Assembly (NCBI GenBank): GCA_013154135.1
Contig: JAADDB010000233.1
Location: forward strand, 1 to 11,598
DNA length: 11,598 nt
Reading direction: 5' to 3'
DNA from: Chloroflexota bacterium
GTDB taxonomy: Bacteria > Chloroflexota > Anaerolineae > JAADDB01
Position 1 is the first letter of the stretch; each line of letters starts with the position of its first letter. The position numbers and the translations under genes were made by a program. The notes under the pieces were generated by a model. The model searched no databases. It was not told where the DNA came from and worked only from the letters and a program-made list of their open reading frames with translations. Below, one piece after another: positions 6,429-11,598 of this stretch.

Positions 6429-6482
6429 TTGGACTTTTCCCTTTTCCCGTGTTATTCTAACCCAACTTTCATTTCGTGCCTA
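6429..6482. promoter_or_regulatory. Divergent promoters sharing one near-symmetric -10 region
   Basis: On the minus strand, TAGGCA (6482-6477) and TAGAAT (6459-6454) are 17 bp apart and would start the response regulator transcript near 6447. On the plus strand the same seven bases read TATTCTA: TATTCT (6453-6458) is preceded by TG one base upstream, with TTGGAC at 6429-6434 as a weak -35 18 bp away. One A/T-rich box could therefore serve both the regulator and the amidotransferase at 6567. The minus-strand promoter is the stronger match. Confidence 0.4.
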
Positions 6483-6534
6483 CTTCCCGGACCCGTCCGC
6501 GGCGAGGCACTGCCATGTTTTTCCCGCCGAGCCG

Positions 6535-6545
6535 GTGTTTAACAC
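6535..6545. promoter_or_regulatory. 11-bp palindrome GTGTTTAACAC
   Basis: This perfect palindrome with a single central base lies 22 bp before the amidotransferase ATG and just ahead of its ribosome binding site (AGGAGG at 6556-6561). It could be an operator half or a small protein-binding site; nothing else supports this. Confidence 0.2.
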
Positions 6546-6566
6546 TCAAGTCAACAGGAGGTCCTC

Positions 6567-7400
6567 ATGTGTCGTTGGTTGGTGTACAAAGGCCCATCGA
6601 TTTTCATGGACACGTTGCTCATCAAACCCCAGCATTCCCTCATCGACCAGAGTATGCGGGCCATGATGAATTATGTGCCCGGCGTGGGCAACGTGACGAC
6701 GAACGGCGATGGTTTTGGCCTTGGGTGGTATGGCGAGCGACCTTTCCCCGGCCTCTTCCGCAGTATTCGCCCGGCCTGGAACGATGACAACCTCCGTCAC
6801 TTGGCCGCCCAGATCCGTTCTCCCCTCTTTTTCGCCCATGTCCGGGCCGCGGCGCCCGGCACAGAGGTGCAACGGACGAACTCCCACCCCTTCTTGTACG
6901 GACAGTGGCTCTTCCAGCACAACGGTAGCGTGGGGGACTTCCAACGTATGCGGCGGGATCTCCAATGCGCCGTCGCACCGGAGCTTTTCCCCCACATCCG
7001 GGGAACGACAGACAGCGAAACTCTCTTCTACCTGGCCTTGACGTACGGGCTGGAGACGAATCCCTTGGACGCGCTGCGCCAGCTCATCAAGAAAGTGGAA
7101 GAGGTCCGTCAGGCCCACGATGTGACAACTCCTGCCCATCTCACCCTGGCCACGACCGACGGACACACGGTCTACGCGCTGCGCTATTCTTCCCACAACC
7201 AATCGAAAACCCTCTTTTACAGCCGGAACCTTCAGGCCATTCGAGAGTTGGATGGGGACTATGAGGCCATGCCACCGGGCAGCCAAATTCTCGTCTCCGA
7301 GCCGCTGGATGAGTTGAGCGACAACTGGGCTCCGGTCCCCGAAGCCTCCTTCGTCATCATGCGGGATGGCAAAGTGCGCTGTGTGCCGGTGAATGAGTGA
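6567..7400 (+). CDS. Class II glutamine amidotransferase, YafJ/EgtC-like
   Basis: This 277-residue protein begins MCRW, so removal of Met exposes the N-terminal catalytic Cys typical of class II (Ntn) glutaminase domains. Other family residues are present: GDGFGLGWYG (47-56), Arg93 in FAHVRAA, NSHPF (105-109), His118-Asn119-Gly120 (oxyanion and glutamine binding), and Asp149 in TTDSETL for the glutamine amino group. It has no synthase or sugar-isomerase domain, as in the freestanding YafJ/EgtC/DUG3 group. It hydrolyses a gamma-glutamyl amide, but the substrate cannot be read. No ergothioneine genes (egtB, egtD) are beside it, so EgtC is not claimed. AACAGGAGG gives a strong ribosome binding site. 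It is transcribed divergently from the response regulator; the next gene is convergent. Confidence 0.88.
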   Translation: MCRWLVYKGPSIFMDTLLIKPQHSLIDQSMRAMMNYVPGVGNVTTNGDGFGLGWYGERPFPGLFRSIRPAWNDDNLRHLAAQIRSPLFFAHVRAAAPGTEVQRTNSHPFLYGQWLFQHNGSVGDFQRMRRDLQCAVAPELFPHIRGTTDSETLFYLALTYGLETNPLDALRQLIKKVEEVRQAHDVTTPAHLTLATTDGHTVYALRYSSHNQSKTLFYSRNLQAIRELDGDYEAMPPGSQILVSEPLDELSDNWAPVPEASFVIMRDGKVRCVPVNE

Positions 7401-7408
7401 CGAGTGAC
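7395..7408 (+). repeat. Tandem heptamer GAGTGAC x2 at the amidotransferase stop
   Basis: Two perfect copies of GAGTGAC span the stop codon of the amidotransferase gene. The reverse complement (GTCACTCGTCACTC) resembles the TTACTCGTTACC end of the 7-nt repeat at 128-160. It is short enough to be chance. Confidence 0.25.
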
Positions 7409-7550
7409 CGGGGTTCAGCCTCGTGGACTTGAGCATGTCGTATACGAATGGTAGGAACGCATGACCATGCGTCCGCCCGACAGGGGGCGAGGACGTGGAA
7501 ACTCCGCGGCGGTGCGGGCCCGTCCGCGGCCGGGGGACTACTGGGCTGTG
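7401..7550. other. Convergent intergenic junction with several hairpins
   Basis: This 150-bp gap separates two converging genes. It holds CGCATGACCATGCG at 7458-7471 (6-bp stem, AC centre), directly followed by a two-part stem with GTCC (7471-7474) and GCCC (7475-7478) pairing with GGGC (7485-7488) and GGAC (7491-7494). A further short stem, GGACT at 7535-7539 with AGTCC at 7552-7556, straddles the stop codon of the minus-strand gene. None is followed by a T-run. No gene or known RNA was recognised here. Confidence 0.35.
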
Positions 7551-10178
7551 TCAGTCCACCCGCTCTTCGCTTATGAACAGCAACCCTATGGCCGTGAGAT
7601 AAGCCAGGTCCGGAAGGGCCCAGAACGCGTCCACCATCCCAAAGGCCAGACCCGCAAGCAGGGAGCTCCACGCGGCCCGGCCCAGGGGCGATGAGGGCCG
7701 GGCGCGGAGTTCCTGGCCCAACCAGTAGAACACAGCCACAGCCGCTGGCATCCCCACCCACGTGAGGGTGGTCAACGCCACATTGTGCCCGTGGTAGAGC
7801 AACGGCTCCCGCCACGCGTCGGGGAGCGCGTAACGGGGATAGACCTGCGCGAATCGCCCCAGGCCGATTCCCCACCACCCGTGGTCTTCCAACAAACGCC
7901 ACAATCCCTTCCAGATGCGCACCCGAGCCGTCCACGTTCCTCCATCCCGATGCCATAGGAGGAGGAGACCGGCCAACAGCCCTGTTCCAACCCACACTTG
8001 CCCCGCCCGTCCTCTGGGCTTCAGGGTGAGTGCCATAACGGGCAGCGCGATGAACCAGGCCCCGCGGGAGCCCGTCAACGCGAGGGTGAGGAGCAAAATC
8101 CCCCCGATTCCCCATCCTTCCCAACGGCTGAGCCTTCCCCCGTGGATCGCAGGCCACAGTAGGGCAAAGGGGAGCAGGCGGATGAGCACCAGCGCCAAGT
8201 GGTTCGGCGACCCGAAGAACCCATGTAGTCGAGCTATCCCGGCTCCCACGTCCTCCGGTCCTTGGAGCAAGGCCCAGAGCGCAACGGCCGTCCCGCCCCA
8301 CAGGAGCATCCGCAGGAAGCGGATGCGTGTGTCCTTGTCGCTTCCCCAGAGCAACGCGAAGAGGAGGAGGGGGAAGAGTACCCGGGAACGCAACGCGACC
8401 CACACGGCTGGGTCATCCCGGTGGAGTACCCCGTGGGCCACGAGCACCCCCGCGACTAAGGACAAGGATAGGGCTTTCTCCCAGGCGACCGGATGGCTCT
8501 TCCACCTCCTTCCCCTTGCACTTTGTCCCAGGACGGCCAGCCCAGCCAAGAGCAAGGCCCCTTCCAATCCCACCTCGGGCAATACGAGAGACCGGTCCCC
8601 CACTTGCACTAACTGTGACGTGAAGGGCACCATCCCCCCGGAGAGGACCAGCCCCCATTGCCAGCCCCGCACAGCCCATGGGGGGCCATCCCGCGCGGTG
8701 CGCAGCCATCCGGCCCATCCGCCGCGCAGGAAGAGCCACACGCCCAGGAATGTGCCCACACCGGCCAGCCAGGCTCCCCACATGCTTCGCGGGTCCGCCT
8801 CAGGTACCCGACGCCACACCGGCCAGATGGGATCTCCCGGCCCGGCCACCAGGCGCAGCACATGGCGCTCGCCCGGCCTTCCTCTCACTCGCACGCGGAT
8901 TTCTCGACCCTCCCTGGCCGCGTAGGTGTTCACGTACGCCCATCCCCTTTCATCCCGGGGCAACCCCTGTGCAGGCCGGCCGTCCACCCAAGCCCAAAAG
9001 GTGAACCAACGAGGTCCAACCCCCACTTCCAGGTTCAGGTCACCGGAGAATTCCATTTCCCACGCGTCCCCTTGGGCCATGGGCAGCCACAGGGGCGAAG
9101 GATGGGCCTGAGGGGTGGGCGGCGTGCGGGGCGGGAAGGTGGCCAGGGTTCGGGCTACTGCCCGGGGGGTGCCATCCGGCTCCCACAAGGCGAATCCCCA
9201 GAGTGGATCCGAGGGAGGCGCCGCAGGCCAGGCGTGAGTCCAGATGAGGACGTCCATCCAGGGCCAATGTTCTTCGGCCCAGGTGACAGCTCGTTGCGCG
9301 TAGTAAGCTTGTCTATCCCGAGAAACCCCGTCCCATGGGGAATGGGGAATGGCGTGCCACCCAAAAGCCACACTCCACATGGGCAAATCCTGCAGCCCGT
9401 GATGCACCAGGATTGCACGGGCCAGTTCAGCTCGCCGGAAGTTCAGCACTTCCTCTGCCGGAGGGTCTTCCGGCGGGCGGTGGAAGCCGTAGGGCTCCCA
9501 GGCCAACACGTCGATCCATTCCCCGCCACCCAGGCGGAGGAACGCGTCCAGGTACGCGAGGTCGTTGCGGTTCACCCGACCCGGGTCCAAGGTGGGAGCC
9601 AGGCCCGCAGGGAGGATGCGGGCGTCCGGGTCGGTGTCGCGCAGGGCCAGGGCTACACGTTGCAGGAGTTGCACATAGCCAAGCGGATCGGCCTCCCGGT
9701 GTCCCCAGTGGGGGGCGATGTTCGGCTCATCCCACACTTGATAGTACTGCACCCATGGGCCCAGTTGCCGGGCGACTTCCCGCGCGAATTCGGCCATGTC
9801 CGCGGGATTTTGGGGAGGCGCGAAGGGGTTGTCCGCGTCTTCCGGTGCCCGCGCCCATGAAGGCGTTGTGTCCAATACGAGGAGGGGGATGTAGCCTTCC
9901 TGGTGTAACTGTTTCACCGCACGGGCCCAGGGGTCCCACCGGTAGGTGCCCTTCTCCGGTTCCACCTGGGCCCAGGGCAGGGTGATCCGGACAACTCGCC
10001 AGGGCCCCGACCGGACGGATGTCCACGTGGGGGCGAGGACCCGTTCTGCGGGGACGGAGATGCCAAGCGCGAGGCCAGGGCCAGGCTTAGGGGGCAGATG
10101 GGGGGATACCCCTTTCTTCCAAATCGTCCCCGCGAGGGCGAGGAGCAGGAGGATGGGGAGGAGCCTCCGAAGTCGCAT
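7551..10178 (-). CDS. Glycoside-hydrolase-like barrel fused to O-antigen ligase-like domain
   Basis: This is an 875-residue membrane protein. Residues 5-20 are an N-terminal hydrophobic helix after a basic start. Residues 35-350 look like a clan GH-A (beta/alpha)8 barrel: WAQVEPEKGTYRWD (69-82), the acid/base motif YYQVWDEPN with Glu151, and the strand IDVLAWEPYG (222-231). The nucleophile strand reads MWSVAFGW (267-274), with Ala271 where active enzymes have Glu. A beta-sandwich-like region (about 365-445) follows. From about 465 to 870 there are roughly ten hydrophobic segments with the features of O-antigen ligase/polymerase (Wzy_C): GFFGSPNHLAL (653-663), LTGSRGAW (701-708), RVRIWKGLW (752-760), GWWGIGLGRF (767-776) and HGHN (796-799). 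It probably transfers or polymerises a glycan at the outer membrane face, with the barrel as a glycan-binding module. It starts 3 bp after the tgt stop, using AAGGTG inside the end of tgt. Confidence 0.75.
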   Translation of the reverse strand: MRLRRLLPILLLLALAGTIWKKGVSPHLPPKPGPGLALGISVPAERVLAPTWTSVRSGPWRVVRITLPWAQVEPEKGTYRWDPWARAVKQLHQEGYIPLLVLDTTPSWARAPEDADNPFAPPQNPADMAEFAREVARQLGPWVQYYQVWDEPNIAPHWGHREADPLGYVQLLQRVALALRDTDPDARILPAGLAPTLDPGRVNRNDLAYLDAFLRLGGGEWIDVLAWEPYGFHRPPEDPPAEEVLNFRRAELARAILVHHGLQDLPMWSVAFGWHAIPHSPWDGVSRDRQAYYAQRAVTWAEEHWPWMDVLIWTHAWPAAPPSDPLWGFALWEPDGTPRAVARTLATFPPRTPPTPQAHPSPLWLPMAQGDAWEMEFSGDLNLEVGVGPRWFTFWAWVDGRPAQGLPRDERGWAYVNTYAAREGREIRVRVRGRPGERHVLRLVAGPGDPIWPVWRRVPEADPRSMWGAWLAGVGTFLGVWLFLRGGWAGWLRTARDGPPWAVRGWQWGLVLSGGMVPFTSQLVQVGDRSLVLPEVGLEGALLLAGLAVLGQSARGRRWKSHPVAWEKALSLSLVAGVLVAHGVLHRDDPAVWVALRSRVLFPLLLFALLWGSDKDTRIRFLRMLLWGGTAVALWALLQGPEDVGAGIARLHGFFGSPNHLALVLIRLLPFALLWPAIHGGRLSRWEGWGIGGILLLTLALTGSRGAWFIALPVMALTLKPRGRAGQVWVGTGLLAGLLLLWHRDGGTWTARVRIWKGLWRLLEDHGWWGIGLGRFAQVYPRYALPDAWREPLLYHGHNVALTTLTWVGMPAAVAVFYWLGQELRARPSSPLGRAAWSSLLAGLAFGMVDAFWALPDLAYLTAIGLLFISEERVD

Positions 10179-10181
10179 GTT

Positions 10182-11348
10182 TTAGGACACCTTTGCGCGC
10201 CGGGCGCGGTATGCCTCCTTGTTGCGGTGACGGGCTTGTTGATCCGGGATGCGGTAGCGGGCCAGGAAGGCCTCCTTGAACGCGCGGAAGCGTCCTTCCT
10301 GAATGCTTTGGCGGATGTCTTTCATGAGTTGTTGCATGAAGTGGATGTTGTGGATGGTGGCCAGACGGAGTCCTAGGGTTTCCCCGGCTTTGAAGAGGTG
10401 CCGCAGGTATGCCCGACTGAACTTCTGGCACGTGTAGCAGGTGCATCCGGGTTCAATGGGGTTGGGGTCGCGGGCGAAGCGGGCATTGCGGATGTTGATG
10501 CGCCCTTCGTGGGTGAGTAACCCTCCGTTACGAGCGACGCGGGTGGGCAGCACACAGTCAAACAGGTCCACGCCACGCTCGACCGCTTCCAAAATGTCCT
10601 CCGGGGTGCCCACGCCCATCAGGTAGCGAGGGCGGTCTTCGGGCAGGTGGGGCACAGTGGCCGAAAGGGTAGCGTACATGGCCTCCTTTGTTTCGCCCAC
10701 GCTGAGCCCTCCGATGGCATAGCCGGGGAAGTCCAGGGAGACGAGGAAACGGGCCGCTTGTTCTCGCAAGTCCGGGTAGATGCCTCCTTGGACAATGCCG
10801 AAAAGGGCCTGATCGTCCCGCGTGTGGGCTTCTCGCGCCCGCACAGCCCACGCGTGGGTCAGACGTACGGCCCGTTCGACCTCTTCCCGGTTGTCCGGTG
10901 TGGGACAGATGTCCAGGGGCATGATGATGTCCGAGCCAAGGAGTTCTTGGGTGTGCACGACGATTTCCGGGGTAAAGCGGTGGAGTGAGCCGTCAATGTG
11001 GGAACGGAAGGTGACTCCCTCCTCGTCTAAATGGCGCATGTGGGCCAGGCTGAAGACTTGAAAGCCCCCAGAGTCGGTGAGAATAGGGCCATCCCACCCC
11101 ATGAACGCGTGCAATCCGCCGAGCTCGGCGATGATGTCCGCGCCCGGACGCAGGTACAGGTGGTAGGTGTTGGAGAGGATGATGTGCACATCCAGCATGT
11201 GGAGCTCGTCGGGGGTGAGGGTTTTTACGGTCGCCTGCGTGCCTACCGGGGCAAAGGCAGGCATAGGGATGTCCCCATGGGGTGTGGTAAATACCCCCAG
11301 ACGGGCTTCCCCATCCTGGGCTAGACGTGTGTAGCGAAATGCGTTCAT
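10182..11348 (-). CDS. tgt: Queuine/preQ1 tRNA-guanine transglycosylase
   Basis: This 388-residue cytoplasmic enzyme swaps guanine 34 of tRNAs with a GUN anticodon for preQ1, a step in queuosine synthesis. Family residues are in place: general base Asp92 in TDSGGFQVFS, Asp146 and Cys148 in PLDICP, GGLSVGE (213-219), the nucleophile Asp264 in DLFDCVLPTR, and the zinc ligands CTCYTC (Cys302, Cys304, Cys307) with His333. Cys148 and the Val in GGLSVGE match the bacterial preQ1 type rather than the eukaryotic queuine type. Length is normal. The ATG at 11348 has ACAAGG a few bases upstream. No queC, queD, queE, queF, queA or queG gene is in the window, so the source of preQ1 is not shown. It is followed 3 bp later by the membrane ligase fusion, an unusual partner. 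Confidence 0.97.
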   Translation of the reverse strand: MNAFRYTRLAQDGEARLGVFTTPHGDIPMPAFAPVGTQATVKTLTPDELHMLDVHIILSNTYHLYLRPGADIIAELGGLHAFMGWDGPILTDSGGFQVFSLAHMRHLDEEGVTFRSHIDGSLHRFTPEIVVHTQELLGSDIIMPLDICPTPDNREEVERAVRLTHAWAVRAREAHTRDDQALFGIVQGGIYPDLREQAARFLVSLDFPGYAIGGLSVGETKEAMYATLSATVPHLPEDRPRYLMGVGTPEDILEAVERGVDLFDCVLPTRVARNGGLLTHEGRINIRNARFARDPNPIEPGCTCYTCQKFSRAYLRHLFKAGETLGLRLATIHNIHFMQQLMKDIRQSIQEGRFRAFKEAFLARYRIPDQQARHRNKEAYRARRAKVS

Positions 11349-11374
11349 TTTTCAGCCTTGTGTGTTGTTTGGTC

Positions 11375-11407
11375 AGGGCCGACGTCACCTAGCGGCCCCT
11401 GTTTTTC
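11375..11407 (+). terminator. Hairpin with T-run on the plus strand, upstream of tgt
   Basis: GGGCCG at 11376-11381 pairs with CGGCCC at 11393-11398 around an 11-nt loop, and CTGTTTTTC follows on the plus strand. No plus-strand gene precedes it, so it would act only on antisense transcription across tgt. Read on the minus strand it lies between the preceding gene's stop and the tgt start, and could mark a processing or attenuation site. Confidence 0.3.
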
Positions 11408-11408
11408 T

Positions 11409-11598
11409 TCAGGAGATTTCGTCGAGGGCCCTCTCGAAGGCCTCCAGCGCGTCCGCCTGCAGCGCGGCAATGTGCAGATCTTCCAGGTCCTCCACGGCCT
11501 CCACTTTCTCCAGCCGGGCCCGGAAGGCCTCCGCCTCGGCTTCGTCGATGCCAAAACGCACCCGCAGCAGGGTCACAATGGCCTTCACCAACCCCGCC
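11409..11598 (-). CDS. C-terminal part of an unidentified protein (runs off the right edge)
   Basis: Sixty-two codons are open from the window edge to the TGA at 11409-11411. The visible residues, LLRVRFGIDEAEAEAFRARL followed by an acidic, Leu/Ala-rich helical stretch (EDLEDLHIAALQADALEAFERALDEIS), look like the helical C-terminal tail (DUF4351-like) found on Rpn/PDDEXK-family proteins and similar hypotheticals, but the match is from memory and the key N-terminal part is missing. A TTG at 11591 could be a start, but a longer gene beginning outside the window is more likely. The stop is 60 bp before the tgt ATG, in the same direction. Confidence 0.5.
   Translation of the reverse strand, partial: AGLVKAIVTLLRVRFGIDEAEAEAFRARLEKVEAVEDLEDLHIAALQADALEAFERALDEIS

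Noticed and set aside
6567..7400. Assignment of the amidotransferase as EgtC of ergothioneine synthesis
   Set aside because: The fold fits, but no egtB or egtD is beside it and the YafJ group shares the same motifs.
7458..7550. Possible small structured RNA (tRNA, RNase P or tmRNA fragment) in the convergent gap
   Set aside because: No T-loop, CCA end, RNase P core or tmRNA ends could be found; the hairpins are explained as ordinary structure at converging gene ends.
8658..9860. 400-codon plus-strand frame opposite the ligase fusion
   Set aside because: Its translation is Pro/Arg/Gly-rich with no domain pattern, while the minus strand encodes clear barrel and membrane motifs.

Overview
The window is GC-rich (visibly above 60 percent G+C) and reads like a chromosomal piece of a bacterium with compact gene packing. 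Gene content suggests a thermophilic or filamentous member of the Chloroflexota (Anaerolineae-like): a soluble histidine kinase with several GAF domains, a membrane-anchored protein of DUF5666-type repeats, a KdpE-like response regulator and a freestanding class II glutamine amidotransferase. This placement is inference; no rRNA or other phylogenetic marker is present, and tgt is too widespread to decide it. No tRNA, CRISPR array or transposase was seen.

Layout. Positions 1-188 are a gene-free leader with two strong GC hairpins and a run of 7-nt repeats. Three genes follow on the plus strand: a saccharopine-dehydrogenase-like oxidoreductase (189-1373), a triple-GAF histidine kinase (1456-3729) and, behind its own clear promoter, a signal-anchored protein of five DUF5666-like repeats (3933-5108). 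The latter converges, 6 bp apart, on a minus-strand pair: an OmpR/KdpE-type response regulator (6415-5729) whose stop overlaps the start of a TIR- or nucleoside-deoxyribosyltransferase-like protein (5732-5115). Divergent from the regulator is a YafJ/EgtC-like class II glutamine amidotransferase (6567-7400). A 150-bp convergent junction follows. Then come two minus-strand genes 3 bp apart: queuine/preQ1 tRNA-ribosyltransferase (11348-10182) and an 875-residue fusion of a glycoside-hydrolase-like barrel with an O-antigen-ligase-like membrane domain (10178-7551). The minus-strand end of a further gene (stop at 11409) runs off the right edge.

How the parts may work together. The soluble kinase and the nearby response regulator are candidate partners although they lie on opposite strands. 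If so, their output may include the TIR-like protein, which is translationally coupled to the regulator. The amidotransferase shares a symmetric promoter region with the regulator. The tgt and ligase pair looks like an operon of convenience.

The points most worth a second look are the ligase fusion, whose N-terminal barrel keeps a WDEPN acid/base motif but has Ala where clan GH-A enzymes have the nucleophile Glu, and the response-regulator/TIR-like coupling. Several RNA-scale structures are also notable: overlapping alternative hairpins ahead of the kinase, a 17-bp inverted repeat at the convergent stop codons, and a structured leader ahead of the DUF5666 gene.
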